DNA from: Vibrio agarilyticus
GTDB taxonomy: Bacteria > Pseudomonadota > Gammaproteobacteria > Enterobacterales > Vibrionaceae
Assembly (NCBI RefSeq): GCF_012641465.1
Contig: NZ_JABAIK010000005.1
Location: 124,001-188,000 of the forward strand
DNA: 64,000 nucleotides
Reading direction: 5' to 3'
Part shown: positions 53,729 through 63,048 of the stretch, in pieces
Layout: every line of letters begins with the position of its first letter
Numbering within the stretch: the first letter of the stretch is position 1
The notes under the pieces: model-generated
Seen by the model: the letters and a program-made list of their open reading frames with translations, nothing else
What the model was told of the DNA's origin: nothing
Database searches by the model: none
Position numbers and translations under genes: made by a program

Positions 53729-53945
53729 GGTCTGCTCCTCAAACATTAAATCAGTTAGAATCCCCATCACAACACGCACGCATTAGCGTGCTACCGTGGC
53801 GATGGGCACTAACTTTAAATTAGTCAATTGGAGAGCCGGCACTGCAAATGCAGCGCCTTATTTATGAGACTCGCACTAAGATGCGAAAATGACAGTCAAA
53901 AGGCACGAAGAAAAGCGCAAAGATAGCTAAATTCGTTTGCGTGGC

Positions 53946-54419
53946 TTAACGCAGCCGAGCCAATACAACGTCTTGGTCAAGATGTTCATGATATTGGCTA
54001 TAATCTAGGCCAGCATCAAAAAGATAGTGTGTCACCAATGTCTTCGCACACTCGACTAGCTGGTCTGCTTGCCAAGGCTTTTCAAAATAGCGGTCGATAC
54101 CTGCTGAATTAATCGCATTGATCGTATCGGCATGGGTTGCCTGTCCTGTCAGTAATACTTTTCGCGTGTGAACAAAGCGTGCGTCTTTTGAAATTTCAGT
54201 AAGCAGCTCGACACCTGTTTTTCCTGGCATCACATGATCAGAAATGATCAGAGCAATCATTTGACCTTCTGCGTCTAACTCATCCATCAATTCAAGTGCT
54301 TCACTGGCAGATTCACACTCTTCAATGTTGAGCCAAGTTTCAAGTGGCGCCAAATCTTGAAAAACAGCGCTAAGGACCTCTCGTTGATCATCTACGCAAA
54401 TGACGTAAAGCTTATCCAT
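53946..54419 (-). CDS. Single-domain response regulator
   Basis: A 157-residue receiver protein without a DNA-binding output domain. Phosphoacceptor pocket residues are Asp10/Asp11, Asp61 (IISDHVMPG), Thr91 (LLTGQA) and Lys114 (FEKPW). The C-terminal extension of about 30 residues (THYLFDAGLDYSQYHEHLDQ) may bind a partner. It overlaps the histidine kinase gene by 8 bp, so the two form a two-component pair. Output is unknown; it could act as a phosphate shuttle or protein regulator. Confidence 0.88.
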   Translation of the reverse strand: MDKLYVICVDDQREVLSAVFQDLAPLETWLNIEECESASEALELMDELDAEGQMIALIISDHVMPGKTGVELLTEISKDARFVHTRKVLLTGQATHADTINAINSAGIDRYFEKPWQADQLVECAKTLVTHYLFDAGLDYSQYHEHLDQDVVLARLR

Positions 54420-55755
54420 GTTCTACCTCTACTGGCAATTTGATCCTAAAAATGGTGTTATCACTATCGCTTTTTACTGCAATGGAACCGCCGTAACCGG
54501 AAACAATGCGTTTAACAATCGAAAGCCCAAGCCCCAATCCAAACGAAAGCCCCCCTTTTTTGGTGGTAAAGTTTGGCTGAAAAATTTTACGACGAGTTGT
54601 CTCGTCGATCTCTGGGCCGTTATTGGCAATGGTGACTAAAATGCGGCTTTTACTATAACGAGTATGAATATCGATACTGGCAGGCTCAGTCATCGCTAAT
54701 GCATCACAAGCGTTCTTCAAAATATTGACCCATACCTGCACCATCTCCGTTTGTGAGCCGACAAACAAAGGGAGTTCAGCTTGATCAAAGTTAACTGTAA
54801 CGCGTCGAAGGTCACTCTGAAGTAGCGCGAGCGCACGATTAATTGAGTCATTCACGCTCATGCTCTCTTCAACATCAATATCCGTCCGACCAAGCTGTTT
54901 GACCGACTTAACAATACCGACAGTATGTTTTGAGGCGAGGCGTAAATCGTGCAAATCACGCCCTATTTCCCAATATTGTAGTGCTTCTTCGGGCCGCTTT
55001 AGCCAATGTTCATTTAACGTATCACTCGGCACCGCGCGCGCCAATTTTCGCGCCAAATCACGTGGCAATTGATAGCGACGTTCAAAATGCCGTCCTCGCT
55101 GGCGCGCTTCACTGGAAGAAACTTTTTGCCCATCAATAAGCCCATAATCAAAAAATTGACTCGCTTCAGGGTGTATCTCTTCAAGCAATGCCATAAAGGC
55201 CGACTCTAACCGTTCCGATTTACTGCTTACAACACCAATCGCATTATTGAGCTCATGTGCGATGCCCGCAGCAAGCTGTCCTAACGTGGTCATCTGCTCT
55301 GCGGTGTGTAATTTTTGCAATACTTTTTCTTTCGCTATCGCTTCTTGGGTCGCGCGACGCTGGCGACGTGACAATTCATTTACCATGACTGGCATAAATT
55401 GCGCTGTAAGTGGTCCAAAACTCGACGTATCAATGGCAGGTGTTTGTCTATCTATCCAAGCAAGTTCGACATCTGTTTGTGCGATCACCGTTGACGACGC
55501 CGTCCACGTACCCGAGAAAAAACTGTGCACACCAATAAATGCACCTTCATTGGCGGTAAAAACTTGAATGGCAGGTTCATTTTCTTGCGCATAAAAGCCA
55601 GCAAGTTCTCCCGAAAGAACATAATACAAGCGTTCGTTGTAGCCCGATTGCTCAATCACGACCGCCCCTGCCGATAACGACATTCGGCGCTCGCGATGGT
55701 TAAAGTAGCACGCAAGTAACCGATCAAGCTCACCATCATTGATTGTTTGAATCAT
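54412..55755 (-). CDS. Soluble histidine kinase with cyclic-nucleotide-binding domain
   Basis: A 447-residue cytoplasmic sensor kinase. Residues about 10-110 are a cNMP-binding-type domain (YYVLSGELAGFYAQ). A coiled coil at about 125-155 leads to the H-box LGQLAAGIAHELNN with the phospho-His at 167. The HATPase_c domain contains WVNILKNACDAL, ANNGPEID and FGLGLGLSIVKRIV. Between the H-box and the ATPase domain, about 100 residues more than a normal DHp are present. No membrane helix is visible. It overlaps its response regulator by 8 bp; the dicarboxylate transporter gene ends 16 bp upstream, so the three are probably co-transcribed. Confidence 0.88.
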   Translation of the reverse strand: MIQTINDGELDRLLACYFNHRERRMSLSAGAVVIEQSGYNERLYYVLSGELAGFYAQENEPAIQVFTANEGAFIGVHSFFSGTWTASSTVIAQTDVELAWIDRQTPAIDTSSFGPLTAQFMPVMVNELSRRQRRATQEAIAKEKVLQKLHTAEQMTTLGQLAAGIAHELNNAIGVVSSKSERLESAFMALLEEIHPEASQFFDYGLIDGQKVSSSEARQRGRHFERRYQLPRDLARKLARAVPSDTLNEHWLKRPEEALQYWEIGRDLHDLRLASKHTVGIVKSVKQLGRTDIDVEESMSVNDSINRALALLQSDLRRVTVNFDQAELPLFVGSQTEMVQVWVNILKNACDALAMTEPASIDIHTRYSKSRILVTIANNGPEIDETTRRKIFQPNFTTKKGGLSFGLGLGLSIVKRIVSGYGGSIAVKSDSDNTIFRIKLPVEVEHG

Positions 55756-55771
55756 TCAGTGTTCTCGCGTC

Positions 55772-57181
55772 TTAACCCACAAGGTTCAATAGCCAAACGA
55801 GAACAAAACTCGCGGCCACACCGACTAACCCAATAATCACCCCCACACGAGCCATTTGGTTACTTTGAACATGACCCGTTGCGTGAGCGAGCGCATTCGG
55901 TGGTGTACTAATTGGCAATGACATACCCAACGAAGCTGCAAAGGTCACCACGAGAATCAAGGTCAATTCACCGCCAAGTGGTGCCAGCGATGCCATTGAA
56001 GAGCCTAGTGCCGCCATAATGGGCATAAGTAAGTTAGCCGTTGCTGTGTGTGACATAAAGTTTGCCATTAAAAGACAAAGCATGGCAGCACCAGCAAGCA
56101 CCACATAAGGTGAAAACGCATCAAATGGAATACTATGGACAACCAACTTAGCTAAGCCCGTCTTATCCAACGCCAAACCGAGTGCGATACCCCCGGATAC
56201 CAACCACAGAACATCCCAAGAAATTTTCTTAAGATCTTCTTTGTTGATGATTCCGGTGATAGAAAAAATCGCAACAGGAATTAAGGCAACGGTGTAAGAG
56301 TTCATACCGTGAGATGAGCCCATTAACCAGAGCAAGATGGTAATCCCGAAGGTAATGTACACTATCATCGCTTTTGGCGTTTTAAGGAACTTACTGTTGA
56401 TTTGCAGTTCAATTTTTCTCGTTTCTGCGCGATAAAGACGATTAATCACGAACCATGAGAACGCCATCATTACCACAACAAACGGTACGCCAAACGCCAT
56501 CCACTCACCAAAGGTGATTAAGTTGTCTCCAACCAAATATTTCAATGCGATCGCATTAGGTGGCGTCCCAATCGGCGTTCCAATTCCACCGATATTGGCA
56601 GCAACAGGAATACACAAAGCAAACGCGATTCGGCCAGGATCCTTAGGCCCAAATACTGCAATGACTGGCGTTAAGATCGACAACATCATCGCAGTCGTCG
56701 CAGTATTCGACATAAACATAGAAAAAATGCCGGTTATCATCATTAAACCGAGCATGACATAAGCTGGATCTTGGCCAAATGGCTTTAATAACACCCGGGC
56801 CAGGTTAACATCGAGACGATACTTGGTCGCCGCCATCGCTAAAAAGAAGCCACCAAGAAATAGCATGATAATTGGGCTCGCAAATGTTGCCATTATCTCG
56901 TTGTACTTAAGCAAGGTACCAAAGTGAGCTTCGCCCTGCTCTAAACGAAATAAAAATATGCCTTTATCAGACAGCATCAATAATTCGAGAACAATAATAA
57001 CGACTGAGGTTGCATAAATAGGGATAGGCTCAAAGACCCAGCACAGTGCGGCCAGAAGAAAAATAGCGATCACCCGCTGCTGCATTATGGTGATCCCTTC
57101 AAAAGGAAAAGCCGACAACGGCATTAACAATACAATTAACGGGATCACAATCGGAAGAAAGTATTTTAGGTAAGCGCGCAT
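55772..57181 (-). CDS. SLC13/DASS-family sodium:carboxylate symporter
   Basis: About 470 residues with some eleven to twelve helices. The two re-entrant sodium/substrate motifs are MSNTATTAMMLSILTP and MSHTATANLLMPIMAA (the usual SNT is SHT in the second copy). TPIGTPPNAIALKYL and GMSLPISTPPNALAHAT complete the sites. Members import di- or tricarboxylates or sulfate with sodium; the substrate here is unknown. I favour the ATG at 57181; an ATG cluster 45 bp upstream is possible, and neither has a clear ribosome-binding site. It heads the unit with the cNMP kinase and response regulator. Confidence 0.88.
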   Translation of the reverse strand: MRAYLKYFLPIVIPLIVLLMPLSAFPFEGITIMQQRVIAIFLLAALCWVFEPIPIYATSVVIIVLELLMLSDKGIFLFRLEQGEAHFGTLLKYNEIMATFASPIIMLFLGGFFLAMAATKYRLDVNLARVLLKPFGQDPAYVMLGLMMITGIFSMFMSNTATTAMMLSILTPVIAVFGPKDPGRIAFALCIPVAANIGGIGTPIGTPPNAIALKYLVGDNLITFGEWMAFGVPFVVVMMAFSWFVINRLYRAETRKIELQINSKFLKTPKAMIVYITFGITILLWLMGSSHGMNSYTVALIPVAIFSITGIINKEDLKKISWDVLWLVSGGIALGLALDKTGLAKLVVHSIPFDAFSPYVVLAGAAMLCLLMANFMSHTATANLLMPIMAALGSSMASLAPLGGELTLILVVTFAASLGMSLPISTPPNALAHATGHVQSNQMARVGVIIGLVGVAASFVLVWLLNLVG

Positions 57182-57226
57182 AATCAGTTGTCTCTGTTTG
57201 AGATGGCAGTCCGTTTTCATCATCAT

Positions 57227-57739
57227 AGGTTCGCTGCGTCTACTCAGTTATGCTGGGCCATGTACTTTTCTAACAGACATCGAATGCGCACTCTTTCAAA
57301 GAGTGAAACATAAGTTGTCATAGATACCCTATCGACTCGAAAGACTTTAGGTAGTACAAATTACCATCTTAAACTGGGTGTTTAGTTAAATTCGACTTCA
57401 CGCCTCAACGCGCCTTGAGATGGTTCTAATGCTATTGTTATTTGTCCGAAAACGGCATTAATTCCAACTTAAAAGCAACGTCAAATCGTTATTCGAGAGT
57501 TTAAACTCGCAACGAGGTGAGTGAAAATCATGCCATTTTCACTCTCTCGCTGCTTAGCGTTAGATCAATGAAAAGCGTGTTATTTGAAAACAACTGATTG
57601 AAAACGAAGTGATTCTATCTGTTTTACACTTGAGGTCACTTGGGTATATAGCGTATCTGTCGCGGCAAGTTGGTGACACATCAACGCAATATTAAGGCAG
57701 TTTGCATCACGTTGACACATGCCGCGACGGCACTAACCA
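57227..57739. other. 513-bp gap with a solo element end
   Basis: No gene seen. It should contain the DASS promoter at its left side. An inverted repeat GAGTGAAAAT/ATTTTCACTC lies around 57520-57545. An exact 20-bp copy of a miniature-element end sits at 57629-57648. Confidence 0.45.
57629..57648 (+). repeat. Solo copy of the miniature-element right end
   Basis: CTTGAGGTCACTTGGGTATA is identical to the last 20 bp of the element at 36920-37187. I found no matching left end within 300 bp upstream. Confidence 0.7.
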
Positions 57740-57964
57740 TTAGTGCTGAGTATGATCGCCAATATGCGTAAACTCGGTTTGCTCGTAAATATCGGCAAGT
57801 TTTCTTGGTTTGTTTTTCGCCTTGCGGCGACGAATGTTAGGCTGTACGACATTATCTTGCTTGGCAATTGCTTTTTCATGCGCTTTTGCTGCCTTAACAA
57901 AATTTGGATCCGCCATGGCTTGCTCTCTTAGGCGGTTCACTCGTTCAAGTGTTTCCCATAACAT
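57740..57964 (-). CDS. Small basic hypothetical protein
   Basis: About 74 residues from the ATG at 57964, which has AGGAGG six bases upstream. The N-terminal half is a predicted helix (MLWETLERVNRLREQAMADP); the middle is basic (QPNIRRRKAKNKPRKLADIY). No domain recognised. It could bind nucleic acid by its charge, but this is a guess. It is divergent from the NHL protein gene with 232 bp between. Confidence 0.6.
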   Translation of the reverse strand: MLWETLERVNRLREQAMADPNFVKAAKAHEKAIAKQDNVVQPNIRRRKAKNKPRKLADIYEQTEFTHIGDHTQH

Positions 57965-58196
57965 AAGACACCTCCTCATAACTGTACATAACCACAGTAT
58001 ACCTAAACCTCTACAAGGTCAAGAAAGTACTGTTTTTTCATACAGAATATCATGATGAGTATGGCCTCCATGCGACGATCTAGAGAGTGAATCCATATCA
58101 CATTAATCACTGTATCTAAGTGTATTACATTCTGCTGGGACGCAGCTCACGACTGCAAGCGCTAGAATTTTTGCAATGATGCAATCCAAAGGCAAC

Positions 58197-60302
58197 ATGA
58201 TGACAATTACGTTCCAAACTTATATTGGCGATGAGCCGAATTCACTCCCCCCCCTACCGTGCTCAAGTCAAACCCAGCTTTCGTTAAATACGCCCGTCGG
58301 CAATACCACTGATGATCAAGGTCGTGTTTGGCTGGCAGATACTGCAAACAATCGAGTGCTGGTTTTTGATCCAACAATGACCTCTTTACTAGCGCGCTTT
58401 GGTGAAGTTGGCGATGGCCCCCAACAATTCAACATGCCGTTTCGTTTATTGTCCCACCCAGAAAAACCTTGGATATATGTGAGTGACATCGCCAATACTC
58501 GTGTTCATATTCTTGAGTACGACGCTGCTCTGAACATACGTTCAATTGCGCAGTTTGGTCATGAGTCTCCGGTGTCGTTAAAAGGTCCAAACGGGCTAGC
58601 CTTTTTTTCTGGCGAACTGTGTGTTGCTGATGAGTTTTATGAAGGTGATGGTGGTGCAAGCCGCCTAGTCATTTTTAGCGAAACAGGGGATTTTCTTCGC
58701 GAAATCCATCATGTTGTCGATGGTGACCAAACTCATCATTTTCTGTGGCCTCAAGGTATGAGTCAAGACAATAACGGCCACCTGTATATTGCGAACACAG
58801 GGTTTGCAAACATTGTTCGCTGCGATTGGCATGGTCAAGGTGTTCCTTTTGCCGATGGAAGCGCCACGATAGAGCAACTGGAACTTGCTCGCGGTGTTTC
58901 TGTGATTAATGAAAGAATATTGATCCCCGGAGGCGCAGAAAACGCGATTACGATTTACGACTTGGACGGTCATTATCAGGGGGCAATGATTGGCTTTTTT
59001 TCGCCGGTACAAATCAGCGCAAAACATGGTTCCAATCAATTGTTGATTACCGAACCATTTTTAGCCTCACTCCAATGGCACGAATTGGATGTTACATCCG
59101 TTCGCGATGGACAAAACACCACAAGCACACTGATTTCTCAAGTTGGTGAAGGTCGCAATCAACCGGGTCAATTTCATTTCGTTACTGCCACCACGGGCAA
59201 TTGGAGTCGAGAAGTTAATACGTTACATCAATGGACTCGCCCTGCTTTGCATCCTATTAATAATTGGCTGGAGCAACAGACGCGTTGGCAAGAAAATTGG
59301 CTCAATGCGGTTAACCCAATAGATAATTCTTGGGTCAGCTTAACCATGACAACCCAACTCGAGTGGCTGCAACGCTGGCAATCGACCTGGTTACGTATTG
59401 TTTTTGGCGGCGGTATTAATCAGCCTAATGAGCTGCTTTGGATTGTCGACTCGGGTAATTTTCAGTTGCAAGCCAGTGAACACCCAGGAGCCCAGTCGGC
59501 ACAACCCGCAAGTTTACCTCTTTTGCCCGGCTCATTAGGTGTAACGCTTTATCATCCGAGTTCACCACTTCCGGGTCAGCTTGACCCGGCGACACCCATG
59601 CTAATAGTGAGCAATTTTCTTACGGGGATCGTCACCTTGTTTCAATATGATCCCTATATAAAAGAGCTTATCCCTTACACCGCATTCGGTGGACTTGGTA
59701 AGAAAGCAAAGCAATTTCATCAGCCTCAAGGGTTAGCTATTGACCCGTTAAGTAACGATATTTTACTTGCGGATTCAGGAAATAATCGCATCTCTCGTTG
59801 GCGAATTACGCCACTAGGGCAGGCAAAATTTATCAGTACGTTTGGTCACAAAGGCGAAGGTGACGGCGCATTTTTTACACCAACAGATATTGCTATCGAT
59901 GCGCTAGGCCGACGATTCATTGCCGACCAAAAAAATGATCGTATTGAAATTTATGATGCGCAAGATCGCTGGATAGGTCGATTCGGTCAATATGGCTATG
60001 GGACTAAAAACAGTAATTTTTTATTACCGACCAGCATTGAATACGATAACGGCTTTCTCTTTATTTCAGACTTAGTCAATCGCGCTATCAAAGTATTTAC
60101 TCCCGATGGCAATTTTGTAGAAAGCTTTTCTGGTTTTGGTGCAGACAGTCGCAAAGGCCAATTGTGGATGCCCTACTTAATGCATGTTAAAGATGGTGTT
60201 ATCTATCTTCCTGACTGCACTTTAAATCGAATTAATGTATATCAATTTTCACCGACGCCAACGAGCCAAACTATCGTCAGCAGTAGTGACAATTTTGCAT
60301 AA
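58197..60302 (+). CDS. NHL-repeat beta-propeller protein with Trp-rich insert
   Basis: About 701 residues, no signal peptide, so probably cytoplasmic. Starts are ambiguous; the ATG at 58197 has AAAGG upstream, and 58176 is also open. NHL-type repeats occur in two groups: residues about 20-290 (LADTANNRVLVFDP, VSDIANTRVHILEY, IANTGFANIVRCDW) and about 430-690 (VDSGNFQLQ, LADSGNNRISRWRI, IADQKNDRIEIYDA, ISDLVNRAIKVFTP). Between them, about residues 335-420, is a helical segment with ten tryptophans. A small Cys/His-rich gene follows after 26 bp. Function unknown; NHL propellers usually bind proteins, RNA or act as hydrolases. Confidence 0.75.
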   Translation: MMTITFQTYIGDEPNSLPPLPCSSQTQLSLNTPVGNTTDDQGRVWLADTANNRVLVFDPTMTSLLARFGEVGDGPQQFNMPFRLLSHPEKPWIYVSDIANTRVHILEYDAALNIRSIAQFGHESPVSLKGPNGLAFFSGELCVADEFYEGDGGASRLVIFSETGDFLREIHHVVDGDQTHHFLWPQGMSQDNNGHLYIANTGFANIVRCDWHGQGVPFADGSATIEQLELARGVSVINERILIPGGAENAITIYDLDGHYQGAMIGFFSPVQISAKHGSNQLLITEPFLASLQWHELDVTSVRDGQNTTSTLISQVGEGRNQPGQFHFVTATTGNWSREVNTLHQWTRPALHPINNWLEQQTRWQENWLNAVNPIDNSWVSLTMTTQLEWLQRWQSTWLRIVFGGGINQPNELLWIVDSGNFQLQASEHPGAQSAQPASLPLLPGSLGVTLYHPSSPLPGQLDPATPMLIVSNFLTGIVTLFQYDPYIKELIPYTAFGGLGKKAKQFHQPQGLAIDPLSNDILLADSGNNRISRWRITPLGQAKFISTFGHKGEGDGAFFTPTDIAIDALGRRFIADQKNDRIEIYDAQDRWIGRFGQYGYGTKNSNFLLPTSIEYDNGFLFISDLVNRAIKVFTPDGNFVESFSGFGADSRKGQLWMPYLMHVKDGVIYLPDCTLNRINVYQFSPTPTSQTIVSSSDNFA

Positions 60303-60328
60303 GAGAGCGTCATTAATTAGGAGGAACA

Positions 60329-60562
60329 ATGAGTCATATTTTGCAGCAAGCACGGCAAAAACGACATCAGCAATCGGGTTGCGATATTTGCAAAAAAGCC
60401 CAACAAGCCAGTGAGGCAATGTTGAGCCAATTTGAAACTGTCGCAAAGCGTTGTTTTGACAGTCAGGATCACGCCAATAAGCGTGAGCATCTCAAAGCGC
60501 TTCACCTTACTCATCAAGAGTTTTGTCAAAGTAAAGCCATCAAAACACCGCACAGCTTATAG
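60329..60562 (+). CDS. Small Cys/His-rich protein downstream of NHL gene
   Basis: A 77-residue helical protein. AGGAGG five bases before the ATG gives strong support for translation. Four cysteines (18, 21, 42, 66) and several histidines could bind a metal; Cys18-x-x-Cys21 is in SGCDICKKA. No domain recognised. The position suggests it is co-expressed with the NHL protein. It is followed by a hairpin at 60575-60600. Confidence 0.65.
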   Translation: MSHILQQARQKRHQQSGCDICKKAQQASEAMLSQFETVAKRCFDSQDHANKREHLKALHLTHQEFCQSKAIKTPHSL

Positions 60563-60574
60563 TACGAAACGTAA

Positions 60575-60600
60575 CGACCTTTCACTTTGGTGAAAGGTCG
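60575..60600. terminator. Hairpin between convergent genes
   Basis: CGACCTTTCAC and GTGAAAGGTCG pair perfectly around TTTG. There is no T-tract on either side, so it may not be a true intrinsic terminator. Confidence 0.5.
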
Positions 60601-60607
60601 AGCGATA

Positions 60608-61816
60608 CTAACCTAGCGCTGGCAGTAAGCCACCTGAAATCATCAGTTGAGTAACAACAATCGCCATGCCCATCATGGATACAATCACTAGTGACGCATG
60701 ACCACCAGCAACTCGATAGCGCTCATCGACTCGCTCATCATCACGTCGTACTCGAATCACCATCGCAACAGGTAAAAAAATGGCCAAAATGGCTAATGCT
60801 ATTGCAGCGTAACCCAATGCAAGGATAAAACCTTGAGGAAAATACAACGCAAACAGTAATGGTGGAACAAAGGTGATAAACGTAACGACCGGAACGCGAT
60901 TTAGAACACGAGTTTGTTTTGCAGAATCACCAACAAATTCAAACAAACCCAGGCTCACGCCTAGAAATGACGTAATTAATGCGAGATCGGCAAAGATACC
61001 AACTAACTGTGCGAGTCCATTTGTCTGTGTTGCGACGCCAAGCTGAGCGATGAGTGCTCCTAGTCCCGTTTGTGTGATCAACGTTTGTTGACTGACAACG
61101 CCCAAGGTCACTATTTGCCAAAATAGATAAATGACAAGTGGAATCGCTGAGCCTATTACAACAGCTTTCTTTAGCGCGGGAGTATCGCCTTCAAGGTAAC
61201 GCACAATAGCAGGAATGCTGCCATGAAAACCAAACGAGGTGAAAATCACCGGCAAAGCGGCCACGACCAGACCTTGTCCAAGTGGCATATTAAGCAAATA
61301 CTGCCCTGTAACATTTGGCGCAAGAAAAAACAGCACCAACGCCATTGCCAATAGTTTTAACGTAAACAGGACGCGATTCACTTTATCAACGGTTGCCGTG
61401 CCAACTGCAACGACGGTTGCAACAATCAACGTAAAGAGAGTGTTGGCAGCTTGAGGCGTTAACTGCCAATCAAACCACTGCTCAAGTCGTACCGCAAATT
61501 GCGCGCCACCACCGGCAATGTACGCAGCACACAATGCATAGAACAGAAAACACATAGCGAAACTGGCAATCCAACGCCCTTTTGTTCCCAAAATCTGCTC
61601 GCTAAGCGTATGAAGCGTGGCGTCACTCGCCGCGTACTGGTGCAGTTCAACCATCAGAAGCGCGGTAAACGCCATCACTGCCCAGAGGATTACCATCATC
61701 ATGAGTGAAACGGAAAAACCGATGCCCGCCGATGCCAATGGCAACGCAAGCATACCTGCACCTATGGTGGTGCCCGCAATAATTAAGGTGCTACCCAAAA
61801 GTTTAGATTGGCTCAT
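60608..61816 (-). CDS. TyrP-like aromatic amino acid permease
   Basis: A 402-residue permease of the HAAAP family with eleven helices. The start [20 protein letters not shown] and [14 protein letters not shown] correspond to E. coli TyrP ([28 protein letters not shown]), which fixes the start at 61816 rather than at the upstream TTG. Further matches are [22 protein letters not shown] and [18 protein letters not shown]. It imports tyrosine or related aromatic amino acids with protons. I found no clear TyrR box upstream. It is convergent with the NHL/Cys gene pair. Confidence 0.88.
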   Translation of the reverse strand: [402 protein letters not shown]

Positions 61817-62048
61817 ATGTATATAATTCTTTACTGAAAACAAGATACGTCAATATCACGATATGATTATCAGGACAATTCGTGCGCAATTACGCGACTG
61901 CTAAACGTAAACCGCTTAGATTGACGAATTTTTGCTTATTTTATGTCTAAACACAAGTCCATTGTAAGAATAAATATCCACCCGTAAAAATTAATGTACA
62001 CAATCGTACTGCCCGTAACACTGTCAGTTATCGTAGACATATAGTCAA

Positions 62049-62104
62049 ACACCTTGGAGTTGCAGGTAGGCGGCAAACGTGGAGCTTCAAGTGGGACAGG
62101 TATA
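62049..62104 (+). repeat. Internally deleted ERIC-like repeat
   Basis: ACACCTTGGAGTTGCAGGTA followed by GGCGGCAAACG, then GAGCTTCAAGTGGGACAGGTATA. It joins both ends of the ERIC-like repeat with the middle missing. The match to the copy at 26100-26142 (reverse complement) is clear. It lies between tyrP-like and patatin genes. Confidence 0.65.
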
Positions 62105-62208
62105 CGCCAGTCAGAGGAATGTCTCTCCTTTAATAATCCGCTCATTCCTTCAGGCTTAGCGACTTTCACATCACTAAGCTTAAAAAAAATCAAAAGGAGT
62201 ATGTTTGG

Positions 62209-63048
62209 ATGAGATCAGCGCTAGTAGTGGAAGGTGGTGCAATGCGTGGCGTGTTTGCAAGCGGCGTTCTTGATGCGTTTATTAACGCAAACTATTACCC
62301 CTATGATCTCGCGATAGGCGTCTCCGCCGGCGCGCCTAATTTAGTGGGGTATCTTGCACGGCAAGCAGAGCGTAGCTACAAGGTGATTTTAGAATTGGCC
62401 ACTGACAAGCGTTTCTATAGCCCACAACGCTTTTTACGTGGCGGGGATTTGATTGATGTGAAATGGTTGATCACTGAAGCGCAACAACGTTACCCCCTTG
62501 ATACAACTCATCTATTCAATTCAATCCCGATGCTTGCGGTCACGACAAACATTGATACCGGGGATGCCGATTACTACCAAGTTAATGAGCAAAATTTAGC
62601 CAACGTGCTTGAAGCGTCATGCGCGCTACCGATTGCTTATCGCCATACACCAACGTTTTCTGGGGGCAGTTACACTGATGGTGGTGTTGCAGATTCAATT
62701 CCAGTGAAAGAGGCATATCGGCGTGGTGCACGAGACATTACCGTGGTGCTTTCTCACCCGCTCAATTATCAAATGCCAGAATATCGTCATCACTGGCTAA
62801 CCAATACATTGCTAGCAAGACAACCACGCGTCGCACAAGCAATGCGTTCTCGAGCCAAGCGCTACAACGACGCTATCGCCTTTATTAACCAGCCCCCTGC
62901 CGACACTACGATGCGGGTCATCGCGCCACCAGTGGGCTTTCATGTCAGAAGGTTAACGATGAATCCAGAGCGCTTACAGCATGGATATCAGATTGGCCGA
63001 GATGCAGGGGCAACTCACCTCGACCACATGACTTATTCTGAGCGCTGA
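62209..63048 (+). CDS. Patatin-like phospholipase (YjjU type)
   Basis: A 279-residue cytoplasmic esterase-type protein. The oxyanion loop is VVEGGAMRGVF at the N terminus, the nucleophile Ser lies in GVSAGAP, and the dyad Asp lies in YTDGGVADSIP. The C-terminal part (RLTMNPERLQHGYQIGRDAG) matches E. coli YjjU-type proteins. AAGGAG is nine bases before the ATG; a minimal frame ATG-TTT-GGA-TGA (62201-62212) overlaps the start. Substrate unknown. Its 3' end overlaps the convergent DUF2947-like gene by 16 bp. Confidence 0.88.
   Translation: MRSALVVEGGAMRGVFASGVLDAFINANYYPYDLAIGVSAGAPNLVGYLARQAERSYKVILELATDKRFYSPQRFLRGGDLIDVKWLITEAQQRYPLDTTHLFNSIPMLAVTTNIDTGDADYYQVNEQNLANVLEASCALPIAYRHTPTFSGGSYTDGGVADSIPVKEAYRRGARDITVVLSHPLNYQMPEYRHHWLTNTLLARQPRVAQAMRSRAKRYNDAIAFINQPPADTTMRVIAPPVGFHVRRLTMNPERLQHGYQIGRDAGATHLDHMTYSER

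Noticed and set aside
58080-58110. CRP site before the NHL gene (GTGAATCCATATCACA)
   Set aside because: The half-sites are seven rather than six bases apart and the left arm is imperfect.
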